64,000 bases of DNA from JAKAWQ01 sp963840545 (GTDB lineage Bacteria > Pseudomonadota > Alphaproteobacteria > Acetobacterales > Acetobacteraceae). Below are positions 25,848 through 33,399 of the stretch, piece by piece (the first letter of the stretch is position 1; every line of letters begins with the position of its first letter). The notes beneath the pieces are model-generated. The model saw nothing but the letters and a program-made list of their open reading frames with translations, did not search any database and had not been told where the DNA came from. The DNA lies in contig CAWIZE010000016.1 in NCBI GenBank assembly GCA_963840545.1, forward strand, positions 62,001 to 126,000, read 5' to 3'. Made by a program: the position numbers and the translations under genes.

Positions 25848-27205
25848 GCCGGCTTCCCCCGATCGGCGCGGCGCCAACGCTCGCGGCTGTCGCGCTTAGC
25901 CGCGCACGTCGCCGCGTCCGCCCGCCGCAGCAGGTCCTGGAGGCTCTCCGCGGAGTGCGGCGCGCGGGTGGCGATGCCGATCGACATCGTCAGCGGCAGC
26001 TCGCGCCCGGCGGCGAGCGGGCTCAGCCGTTCGGGGGCGCTCCAGCGCAACTGCTCGGCGCGCTCCGCCGCCGCCTGGTGGTCGGCTCCGTCGAGCCACA
26101 CCGCGAACTCGTCGCCGCCGAACCGGGCAGTCAGGTCGGCCGGGTGCGTGAGCTCGCGGAGCAGGGACGCGGCGATGAGCAGCGCCGCATCGCCGACCTC
26201 GTGGCCGAGCGCGTCGTTGAGCTCCTTGAACCGGTCGAGATCGACGAACATCAGCGTCCCCGGCAGGCCGTCGAAGGCGAGGCGGTCGAGCCGCAGCGAC
26301 ACCGCCTCGAGAAAGGCGCGGCGGTTCAAGAGGCCGGTCAGCGGGTCGGTCTGCGCCTGACGCGACATCGCCCGCTGCGTCGCCAGATGCTCGAGCACCA
26401 CCCGGATGATCGTGCCGGCGGAAGCGGCCAGCAGCTTGTCGTCCGCGTCCCAGGGGAGGGCGCCCGGGCTGCGCCAGAGGACGAACCCGGCCTGCTCGCC
26501 GAAGCGGGTGGGGCAGGGCACGGCCATCAGCCTCCTGCCGTCGGCCGCGCGGGCGGCGACGGGCTCGGGGCCGGCGCGGGCGAGAAGGGACGGCGCCGCC
26601 GCCATCGCCGCGCCGCCGCCGCCCGTCTCGTGCAGCACCACGGCCTCGCCCTCGGCGGTGCGGTCGAACACGGCGGCCCCTTCGGCGCCGAGCGCCGGCA
26701 CCAGCTGATCGAGCACTGCCTGCATCATCCGCGGCGCCAGGACCTCCCGGCGCATGGCGCCGAGGATGCGATCGAGCAGTGCGCCGCGGCGGAGCTCGGC
26801 CGCCATGGCTGCCGCCTTGCCGTCCTGCTCGGTGATATCCACGGCGACGCCACGGCCGCCGACGATCTGGCCCATCTCATTGTACAGCGGGGTGGTGGTG
26901 AGGAGGAGGCAGGCGAGCGAGCCGTCCGCGCGCCGGGCCCAGAGGGTCCGCCGCCGGTGCGGGGCGATCGGGCGGAACGGGTTGAAGCCGGGCTCGCGGC
27001 GGCCGGTCGCCAGCACCCGCTCGGCCGGCTTGCCGAGCAGCGCCGCCGCCGGCCAGCCGAGGGCGAGATCCGGGAAGACGAAGGAGAAGCACCCGGCATC
27101 GTCGATCTCGAAGGCGAGGTCGAGCGCGAGCGCGGCGAGGTCGCGCCAGCGCCCGCGGCTCTCCAGCAGCGCCAGGTCGAGGTTGGTTGCGTCGATGATG
27201 GCCAT
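25844..27205 (-). CDS. PAS-GGDEF diguanylate cyclase
   Basis: A 453-residue paralogue of 23096-24520. PAS-like part at about 20-140, GAF-like middle at about 160-280, and GGDEF domain from TDPLTGLLNRRAFLEAV. The signature RFGGDEFAVWLDG is intact, as is the metal aspartate in FVDLDRFKELND. It should make c-di-GMP from GTP. No transmembrane helix is seen, so it is cytoplasmic. There is no RxxD inhibition site at the usual place before GGDEF. It is the first gene of a GGDEF-DUF2336-GGDEF set. Confidence 0.92.
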   Translation of the reverse strand: MAIIDATNLDLALLESRGRWRDLAALALDLAFEIDDAGCFSFVFPDLALGWPAAALLGKPAERVLATGRREPGFNPFRPIAPHRRRTLWARRADGSLACLLLTTTPLYNEMGQIVGGRGVAVDITEQDGKAAAMAAELRRGALLDRILGAMRREVLAPRMMQAVLDQLVPALGAEGAAVFDRTAEGEAVVLHETGGGGAAMAAAPSLLARAGPEPVAARAADGRRLMAVPCPTRFGEQAGFVLWRSPGALPWDADDKLLAASAGTIIRVVLEHLATQRAMSRQAQTDPLTGLLNRRAFLEAVSLRLDRLAFDGLPGTLMFVDLDRFKELNDALGHEVGDAALLIAASLLRELTHPADLTARFGGDEFAVWLDGADHQAAAERAEQLRWSAPERLSPLAAGRELPLTMSIGIATRAPHSAESLQDLLRRADAATCAAKRDSRERWRRADRGKPA

Positions 27206-27283
27206 CGCTCTCCTGCGGCAACGGCTTGGCTCGACCCATGGTCTGATACGGCGAGGTTAACGGCCCGTTGTCGCCAGGCCCGG

Positions 27284-27332
27284 TTCTTGAACCTGCCCGG
27301 CTGTTGAACCTGCCCGGCTGTTGAACCTGCGT
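27284..27332. repeat. 17-bp tandem repeat between the GGDEF gene and dapD
   Basis: Three units of about 17 bases, consensus TTGAACCTGCCCGGCTG, lie in the 200-base gap between the divergent genes. Their role is unknown; the following GACAGGAGAACGGGCG is similar to a stretch at 24586, upstream of the other GGDEF paralogue. Confidence 0.65.
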
Positions 27333-27405
27333 TGACAGGAGAACGGGCGCCCACGCATGGTCCGCCGCCCCCGGCCTGGGCGCCGAGGCGAGCGGGCCGA
27401 GGAGA

Positions 27406-28254
27406 ATGACTGCGATGCCAGCCCACGAGCTGCGCGCCCCGATCGAGGCGCTGTGGGAGAGACGCGAGACGCTGTCGTCCGGCACCGCGGGCGAGGCGCG
27501 GGCGGCGATCATGGCCGCGCTCGAGGCGCTCGATGGCGGTGCGCTGCGGGTTGCCGAGCCGACGCCGGGCGGCTGGGTGGTCCATGAATGGCTCAAGAAG
27601 GCGGTGCTGATGTCCTTCCGCATCGCCGATGCGGCACCGATGCCCGGGGCCGGGGGTGCTGCCGTGTTCGACAAGGTGGCGATGAAGTTCGCGGGCTGGG
27701 GGGAGAACCGCTTCGCCGAGGCCGGGTTCCGGGCGGTGCCGGGCGCCGTCGTGCGCCATTCCGCCTATATCGCCCCCGGCGTCATTTTGATGCCGTGCTT
27801 CGTCAATGTCGGGGCTTATGTCGGTAGCGGAACGATGATCGACACCTGGGCGACCGTCGGCAGCTGCGCGCAGGTCGGGCGGAACTGCCATATCAGCGGC
27901 GGGGTCGGGCTCGGGGGCGTGCTCGAGCCGTTGCAGGCGAGCCCGGTGATCATCGAGGACGATTGCTTCATCGGCGCCCGCTCGGAGGTGGCCGAGGGGG
28001 TGGTGGTCGAGCGGGGCAGCGTGCTGGCGATGGGGGTTTTCCTGGGTGCCTCGACGCGCATCGTCGACCGGGCCACGGGGGAGGTATTTCTCGGCCGGGT
28101 GCCGGCCTATTCGGTGGTCGTGCCGGGCAGCCTGCCGGGCAGGCCCTTGCCGGACGGCATGCCGGGGCCCGCGCTCGCCTGCGCCGTGATCGTCAAGCGG
28201 GTCGACGCGCGGACGCGGGCCAAGACCTCGATCAACGAGCTGCTGCGGGCGTGA
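27406..28254 (+). CDS. dapD: 2,3,4,5-tetrahydropyridine-2,6-dicarboxylate N-succinyltransferase
   Basis: A 282-residue left-handed beta-helix acyltransferase of the succinylase branch of lysine and diaminopimelate synthesis. The N-terminal helical part is followed by hexapeptide repeats (about residues 100-230: VILMPCFVNVGAYVGSGTMI, then CHISGGVGLGGVLEPLQASP and DCFIGARSEVAEGV) that bind succinyl-CoA. Full length. Its stop overlaps the dapE start (GTGA). Confidence 0.96.
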   Translation: MTAMPAHELRAPIEALWERRETLSSGTAGEARAAIMAALEALDGGALRVAEPTPGGWVVHEWLKKAVLMSFRIADAAPMPGAGGAAVFDKVAMKFAGWGENRFAEAGFRAVPGAVVRHSAYIAPGVILMPCFVNVGAYVGSGTMIDTWATVGSCAQVGRNCHISGGVGLGGVLEPLQASPVIIEDDCFIGARSEVAEGVVVERGSVLAMGVFLGASTRIVDRATGEVFLGRVPAYSVVVPGSLPGRPLPDGMPGPALACAVIVKRVDARTRAKTSINELLRA

Positions 28255-29387
28255 GCGAAGCCGATCCGTTGCCTCTCGCCCCGTTGCCGTTGGCTCGGGC
28301 GCTGATCCGCTGCGCCTCGGTGACGCCCGCGGATGCGGGGGCGCAGGCGGTGCTGGGCGAGGCGCTGCGCGGGCTCGGTTTTTCCGTCGCCCCGCTCCGC
28401 TTCGGCGCGGTGGAAAACCTCTATGCGCGGATCGGCGAATCCGGCCCGCATTTCTGCTTCGCCGGGCATACCGACGTGGTGCCGCCGGGCGAGGGCTGGC
28501 GGCACGACCCGTTCGGCGCGGCGGTGGATGGGGAAAACCTCTATGGCCGCGGGGCCTGCGACATGAAGGGCGCGATCGCCGCCTTCGTCGCCGCCGCCGC
28601 GGCGCACCTTGCCGAGGGAAAGGAAAAGGGCTCGATCAGCCTGCTGATCACCGGCGACGAGGAGGGTCCGGCGCTCGACGGGACCGTGAAGGTTCTCGAA
28701 TGGATGGAGGCGAGGGGGGAAAAACCCGATTTCTGCCTGGTCGGCGAGCCGACCAACCCGGCTCGCCTCGGCGAGGTCGTAAAAATCGGGCGACGCGGCA
28801 GCCTCAACGCCGCCATCACGGTGCACGGGACGCAGGGCCATGTCGCCTATCCGGAGCGGGCGGACAACCCGGTGCACCGGCTGGTGGCGGCACTGGCGGC
28901 GCTGACGGCGGCGCCGCTCGATGCCGGCAGCGCCTGGTTCGCGCCCTCGGGCTTGCAGCTCACCAGCATCGATGTCGGCAATCCGGCGGGCAACGTCATC
29001 CCCGCCGCGGCGCGGGCCGCGCTGAATATCCGTTTTAACGACCTCCATCGCGGCGCCGACCTCGCCGCCTGGATCCGCGCGGTGCTGGCGCGCCATGCCG
29101 AGCGGGCCGAGGTCGCGGTCGCGATCGGCGGCGAGGCGTTCCTCACCGCGCCGGGGCCGGAGGTGGAGAGGCTGGTGGCGGCGATCGCGGCTGCGAGCGG
29201 CGTCACGCCCCGGTTGGACACGGGCGGCGGCACCTCGGACGCGCGCTTCATCGCCCGCTATTGCCCGGTCGCCGAGTTCGGGCTGGTGGGTGCGAGCATG
29301 CACCAGGTGGACGAGCATGTGCCGGTGGCCGAGCTCACGGCGCTGGCGCGGATCTATCGCGCCGTGCTGGGCGCGTTTCTCGCATGA
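28251..29387 (+). CDS. dapE: succinyl-diaminopimelate desuccinylase
   Basis: A 378-residue dinuclear zinc M20 peptidase-like enzyme, the next step used after DapD/DapC. Metal and catalytic motifs: FAGHTDVVPPG (His and Asp), GRGACDMKG (bridging Asp), ITGDEEGPALDG (catalytic Glu and Zn Glu) and the last His in ASMHQVDEHV. GTG at 28251 overlaps dapD. A third gene starts inside its stop codon (ATGA). Confidence 0.96.
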   Translation: MSEADPLPLAPLPLARALIRCASVTPADAGAQAVLGEALRGLGFSVAPLRFGAVENLYARIGESGPHFCFAGHTDVVPPGEGWRHDPFGAAVDGENLYGRGACDMKGAIAAFVAAAAAHLAEGKEKGSISLLITGDEEGPALDGTVKVLEWMEARGEKPDFCLVGEPTNPARLGEVVKIGRRGSLNAAITVHGTQGHVAYPERADNPVHRLVAALAALTAAPLDAGSAWFAPSGLQLTSIDVGNPAGNVIPAAARAALNIRFNDLHRGADLAAWIRAVLARHAERAEVAVAIGGEAFLTAPGPEVERLVAAIAAASGVTPRLDTGGGTSDARFIARYCPVAEFGLVGASMHQVDEHVPVAELTALARIYRAVLGAFLA

Positions 29388-30004
29388 GCGGGCTCAAGCC
29401 GCGGCGCGGACCGTTCGGCAGTGGGGGGCCGCTCGGCGGCAGCGGGCCCCCCGCGGTCGTGCTCGGCATCGCGCTCATCGCCCGCGGGCGGGCCGAGGGG
29501 CTCGCCCATTTCGGCAACACGCCGCAGGCCTTCCTCACCAGCCTCGCCCCGCTGGTCGCGTTTCCGCTCGTCGGCGGGCTCCTGCTGGCGCTGAACGGCG
29601 CGGTGCATGCCGGGATCGTGAGCTTCCTCGAGACGATCTCGGTCCTGCTGGCGCAGCCGGTCATTTCCGAGCTGGTGGCGGCCTGGTGGGGACGGGGCGG
29701 GCAGTGGCTGCGCTACGCCACCGCCTTCAACTGGTGCCAGTGGCTGGTCCCGGTGCTGGGGAGCCTGCTCATCGTCGTGATCGGCCTGCTGGTCACGATG
29801 GGCATGCCCTCAAGCTGGGGCATGCCGGTGCTGCTCGCCGGGGTCGGCGGCTACGGGCTCTGGCTGCAATGGTTCCTCGCCCAGCACGGGCTCGCGCTCG
29901 GGCGGGTGCGCGCCGGGGTGCTCGTGCTGCTGGTCAATCTCGGCACCGCGGCGCTGCTGGTGGTGCCCCGCCTCCTGCTCGGCTTCCTGCTCGGCTGGGG
30001 ATAA
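29384..30004 (+). CDS. predicted membrane protein of unknown function
   Basis: A 206-residue protein with five or so hydrophobic helices (FPLVGGLLLALNG, WLVPVLGSLLIVVIGLLVTM, MPVLLAGVGGYGLWLQWFLA, VLVLLVNLGTAALLVVPRLL). The N-terminal 25 residues are Gly/Pro-rich. It starts at the dapE stop (ATGA overlap), so it is co-transcribed with dapDE, but no link to lysine synthesis is known. Its 3' third overlaps truA on the other strand. Confidence 0.75.
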   Translation: MSGLKPRRGPFGSGGPLGGSGPPAVVLGIALIARGRAEGLAHFGNTPQAFLTSLAPLVAFPLVGGLLLALNGAVHAGIVSFLETISVLLAQPVISELVAAWWGRGGQWLRYATAFNWCQWLVPVLGSLLIVVIGLLVTMGMPSSWGMPVLLAGVGGYGLWLQWFLAQHGLALGRVRAGVLVLLVNLGTAALLVVPRLLLGFLLGWG

Positions 30005-30775
30005 GGCTTCGAACGGGTCGTCCGGGTAGAGCACGGCGACCAGCGCGAGGCCGGCGGCCGGCGCGGTGGGGCCGGCTGCGCGGCGATCACGGGCGGCGAG
30101 CACGGCGGCGATCCGCGCAGGCTCCCAGCGCCCTTCGCCCACGAGCTTGAGCGAGCCCACGATGTTGCGCACCTGGTGGTAGAGGAAGCTGCGGGCCTCG
30201 GCGGTGATGGCGATGGCCTCGCCCTCGCGGCACACCTCCAGGCGGGCGAGCGTGCGGAGCGGGCCGCTCGCCTGGCAGCCGGCGGCGCGGAACGAGGAAA
30301 AATCGTGGCGGCCGAGGAGCGGGCGCGCGGCCTCCGCCATCGCCGCCGCATCGAGCGCCTGCGGCAGGTGCCAGACGCGGCCGGCGGCGAGCGCGGGCGG
30401 GGCCGGGCGATTGAGGATGCGGTAGCGGTAGATGCGGCGGATCGCCGAGAAGCGCGGGTTCCAGCCGGCGGGGGCGGGGACGGCGCGGAGCACGGCGATC
30501 GGGTGCGGGCGGAGATGGTAGTTGAGCGCCGCGGCGAGTTTTTCGGTTGGGAAGCTTCTTCCCAAGCTCAGCGCGACGACCTGGCCCTCGGCATGGACGC
30601 CGGCATCGGTCCGGCCGGCGACGATGGTGGCGACCGCGCCGCGGGCCAGCCGCGCCGCCGCCTGCTCGAGCGCCTCCTGCACCGAAGCCGCCCCCCCCTG
30701 GCCGCCCGCCTGGCGCTGCCAGCCATGGAACGGCGTGCCGTCGTACTCGATCAGCAGGGCATAGAGGGCGGTCAT
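29810..30775 (-). CDS. truA: tRNA pseudouridine(38-40) synthase
   Basis: TruA modifies the anticodon arm of many tRNAs. The start MTALYALLIEYDGTPFHGWQ and the catalytic aspartate in VAGRTDAGVHAEGQVV are present, as is RSFLYHQVRNIVGSLKLVGEG near residue 205. The enzyme normally ends after LYPDDPFE; here about 65 Gln/Glu/His-rich residues follow, read antisense through the dapE-linked membrane gene, to a stop at 29810. The start overlaps the fmt stop by ATGA. Order def-fmt-truA. Confidence 0.94.
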   Translation of the reverse strand: MTALYALLIEYDGTPFHGWQRQAGGQGGAASVQEALEQAAARLARGAVATIVAGRTDAGVHAEGQVVALSLGRSFPTEKLAAALNYHLRPHPIAVLRAVPAPAGWNPRFSAIRRIYRYRILNRPAPPALAAGRVWHLPQALDAAAMAEAARPLLGRHDFSSFRAAGCQASGPLRTLARLEVCREGEAIAITAEARSFLYHQVRNIVGSLKLVGEGRWEPARIAAVLAARDRRAAGPTAPAAGLALVAVLYPDDPFEALSPAEQEAEQEAGHHQQRRGAEIDQQHEHPGAHPPEREPVLGEEPLQPEPVAADPGEQHRHAPA

Positions 30776-31689
30776 TTGGCGTGCCCGCCCGGGGTGAGGG
30801 GGTGGCCGCGGAGGAAGGCGGCGCCGTCCATCGGCTTGCCGCCGGCAGGCTGGACCACGAGCAGGCGGAGCGCCCCCGCGCCGCAGGCGATGGTGAGCGC
30901 ATCGTCGAGCAGGGCGCCGGGGGGGGCGCAGGCGGGGACGGCGGCGGCGACGGCTTCGGCCTTGCGCACCTTGAGGCGGACGCCGTCGAGCTCGCAGAAG
31001 GTGCCGGGCCAGGGATCGAAGGCGCGCACCTTCCTGGCCAGCGCCGGGGCGGGCTCCCACCAATCGAGCCGGGCATCGTCATGGGTGAGGCGCGGGGCAT
31101 AGCAGGCTTCCGCCTCCGGCTGGGGACGGGGCGGCGGGTCCGCGGCGAGCGCGCGGACGATCAGGTGGGCGCCAAGGTCCGCAAGAGTTTCGCCGAGCGT
31201 GCCGCCGGTGGCGTCGGGCGGGATCGGGACCGACGCAGCGAGCAGGATCGGGCCGGTATCGAGGCCGGCGTCCATCTGCATGATGGTGACCCCGGTCTCG
31301 GCGTCGCCGGCGAGGATCGCGGCCTGGATCGGCGCCGCGCCGCGCCAGCGCGGCAGGAGGCTCGCATGGATGTTGAGGCAGCCCCGGCGGGGGAGGCCGA
31401 GCATCTCCGGGGGCAGGATGAGCCCGTAGGCGGCGACCACGGCGGCGTCGAGCGCGAGGGCGGCGAAGGCATCCCATTCGCAAGCGCTGCGGCGGAGGCG
31501 CTCGGGGGTGCGCACGCTGAGCCCGTGCTCGACGGCGAAGCGGGCGAGCGGGGCGGGCTGGAGGCGGTGGCCGCGGCCGGCCGGGCGGGGCGGGGGCGCA
31601 TAGACCGCGGCGATCTCGTGCCCGGCGGCGAGGAGGGCGGCGAGCGGCGGCACCGCGAACTCGGGGCTGCCCATGAAGGCGAGGCGCAT
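30772..31689 (-). CDS. fmt: methionyl-tRNA formyltransferase
   Basis: A 305-residue enzyme that formylates initiator Met-tRNA with 10-formyl-THF. The start is MRLAFMGSPEFAVPPL; the formyl-transfer motif GCLNIHASLLPRWRGAAPIQ and the following ETGVTIMQMDAGLDTGPIL are characteristic, and the C-terminal tRNA-binding domain ends GGHPLTPGG-like. Start and stop overlap def and truA, forming a tight operon. Fhs elsewhere in the window supplies 10-formyl-THF. Confidence 0.97.
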   Translation of the reverse strand: MRLAFMGSPEFAVPPLAALLAAGHEIAAVYAPPPRPAGRGHRLQPAPLARFAVEHGLSVRTPERLRRSACEWDAFAALALDAAVVAAYGLILPPEMLGLPRRGCLNIHASLLPRWRGAAPIQAAILAGDAETGVTIMQMDAGLDTGPILLAASVPIPPDATGGTLGETLADLGAHLIVRALAADPPPRPQPEAEACYAPRLTHDDARLDWWEPAPALARKVRAFDPWPGTFCELDGVRLKVRKAEAVAAAVPACAPPGALLDDALTIACGAGALRLLVVQPAGGKPMDGAAFLRGHPLTPGGHAK

Positions 31690-32300
31690 CAGGCCCGCCG
31701 GGTCGCGGCGCTTTCGTCTTCCGCCGGGGCTCGCGGCGGGGCGCCGGCCGTTGTCCCGCGGGGGGCGGGCTCGGCCTGGTTCTGGCGGCGCTCCTTGGCC
31801 AGCCGGCGGAGGATGATGTTGCGCTTGAGCGCCGAGAGGTGGTCGACGAAGAGGACGCCGTTGAGGTGGTCGATCTCGTGCTGGAGGCAGGCGGCGAGCA
31901 GGCCCTCGGCCTCGATCTCGCGGCGCGCGCCCGCCTGGTCCTCGTAGCGCACCTTGACCCGGGCCGGGCGGGAGACCTCGGCGTACTGGCCGGGCAGCGA
32001 GAGGCAGCCCTCCTCGCGGGTGGCGCGCTCGGCGCTGGCCGCCACGACCTCGGGGTTGATGAGCACGAGCGGGGCCGGCTTGTCGTCCACCATCAGGTCG
32101 ACCACCGTGACGGCGAGGCCCACGCCCACCTGTGGTGCTGCGAGCCCGATGCCCGGGGCGCGGTACATGGTGGCGAACATGCGCGGCAGCAGGAGGCGCA
32201 CCGCATCGGCGTCGGCGGGGCCGGCGCGGCGGGTCCTGGTCTTGAGGATCGGTGCCGGAGCGATGACGATCGGCAGGATTTCTGTTGCGGCCTCAGCCAT
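31689..32300 (-). CDS. def: peptide deformylase
   Basis: Removes the formyl group from nascent proteins. The three motifs are present: GIGLAAPQVGV, EEGCLSLPG (metal Cys) and QHEIDHLNGVL (HExxH). The start MAEAATEILPIVIAP at 32300 was taken; MRFMAE at 32309 is equally possible, as no ribosome-binding site stands out. The C-terminal 25 residues (APRGTTAGAPPRAPAEDE) are disordered. It leads def-fmt-truA. Confidence 0.95.
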   Translation of the reverse strand: MAEAATEILPIVIAPAPILKTRTRRAGPADADAVRLLLPRMFATMYRAPGIGLAAPQVGVGLAVTVVDLMVDDKPAPLVLINPEVVAASAERATREEGCLSLPGQYAEVSRPARVKVRYEDQAGARREIEAEGLLAACLQHEIDHLNGVLFVDHLSALKRNIILRRLAKERRQNQAEPAPRGTTAGAPPRAPAEDESAATRRA

Positions 32301-32491
32301 GAAGCGCATGTAGCGGCGGCAATCGTTGCAATCAATCCGCGGTTGCGGGCGGGCCGCGCCGGGCGGGCCGCGCCGGGCGGGCCGGGGGCTATCCCCTTGC
32401 AAGCGAAGCGGCGGCTGCCAACATGGCCGTTGTCGGGATGCCAGAGCGGGTCCCGGCGGCTGCTTCGCTCTCGAGGAGGAGGCTTTTGGCG

Positions 32492-33010
32492 ATGAGTGCC
32501 AGGCTGTTCGGATCACCGCTGTTCCTGGGCTTCGATCATCTCGAGCAGATGCTCGAGCGGGCCTCGAAGACCGCGGCTGACGGCTATCCCCCCTACAACA
32601 TCGAGCAGACGGGTCCGAACGCCCTGCGCATCACGCTCGCGGTCGCCGGCTTCACGATGGACGACCTGCAGATCACCGAGGAAGACAACCAGCTCGTCAT
32701 CCGCGGCCGCCAGGCCGAGGACGCGCAGGGTCGGGTCTTCCTCCATCGCGGCATCGCCGCACGCCAGTTCCAGCGCGCCTTCGTGCTCGCCGAGGGGATC
32801 ATGGTGAAGGGCGCCTGGCTGGACAACGGGCTGCTCCATATCGATCTCCTGCGGCCCGAGCCGGAGGTGCGGGTGCGCAGCATCCCCATCACCGTCAATA
32901 CGAAGGACGGCGGCGAGGCGGAGGCGGCGTCCGGGGGCACCCCTGGGGTCACCAGGCCTGGAGTGACCAGGATCGTACGGGGTCAGGGGGATAGGGCCGG
33001 GCGCGGCTGA
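32492..33010 (+). CDS. Hsp20/IbpA small heat shock protein
   Basis: A 172-residue holdase chaperone. The ATG at 32492 follows GAGGAGGAGG at good distance. The alpha-crystallin domain spans about residues 30-130 (PPYNIEQTGPNALRITLAVA, then GFTMDDLQITEEDNQLVIRG), with DLLRPEPEVRVRSIPI as the C-terminal anchor. The IbpA-like form is common in alphaproteobacteria, and the DUF1150 gene that follows is its usual partner. No CIRCE or ROSE-like element was recognised in the leader. Confidence 0.93.
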   Translation: MSARLFGSPLFLGFDHLEQMLERASKTAADGYPPYNIEQTGPNALRITLAVAGFTMDDLQITEEDNQLVIRGRQAEDAQGRVFLHRGIAARQFQRAFVLAEGIMVKGAWLDNGLLHIDLLRPEPEVRVRSIPITVNTKDGGEAEAASGGTPGVTRPGVTRIVRGQGDRAGRG

Positions 33011-33100
33011 GGCCGTTCCCGGCGGCGGAAGAGCCGGCGTGGCATCGCTCTTGCATATGATTTTGCGGGGGCATCGGGCGCGGGCAAGGAGCAAGGGACG

Positions 33101-33358
33101 ATGAATATCGGCAATGGTGATGAGATGGGTGGCGTGGCGATGGTCCCCGCGCCCATGGATATCCGGCACCTCTCGGAGGGGCAGCTCGCCTCGCTTGGGG
33201 TTGCGGAGATTGCCTACCTCAAGCCCGTGGTGGTGAACGGGACGCCGGCCTTCGCGATCCACGCGGCGGACGGCACGGCGATGGCGCTTGCGGGCGACGC
33301 CGAGGTGGCGATGGCGGCGATCCGCCAGCATGGCATGGAGCCCCTCAGGGTGCACTGA
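33101..33358 (+). CDS. DUF1150 family protein
   Basis: An 85-residue acidic protein, MNIGNGDEMGGVAMVPAPMD, with the conserved core LASLGVAEIAYLKPVVVNG and a short mixed alpha/beta end. DUF1150 genes follow hsp20 in many alphaproteobacteria. The function is unknown. AAGGAGC-like sequence precedes the ATG. Confidence 0.88.
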   Translation: MNIGNGDEMGGVAMVPAPMDIRHLSEGQLASLGVAEIAYLKPVVVNGTPAFAIHAADGTAMALAGDAEVAMAAIRQHGMEPLRVH

Positions 33359-33399
33359 GGCTCCCTCAAGCGGCGGGGGCGCTCGCCTCGGGCAGCTCC

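Noticed and set aside
23081..27307. Long + strand frames opposite the GGDEF and DUF2336 genes (up to 570 residues)
   Set aside because: They are antisense shadows in GC-rich DNA, with Arg/Gly/Ala/Pro-biased products and no domain; the minus strand holds clear families.
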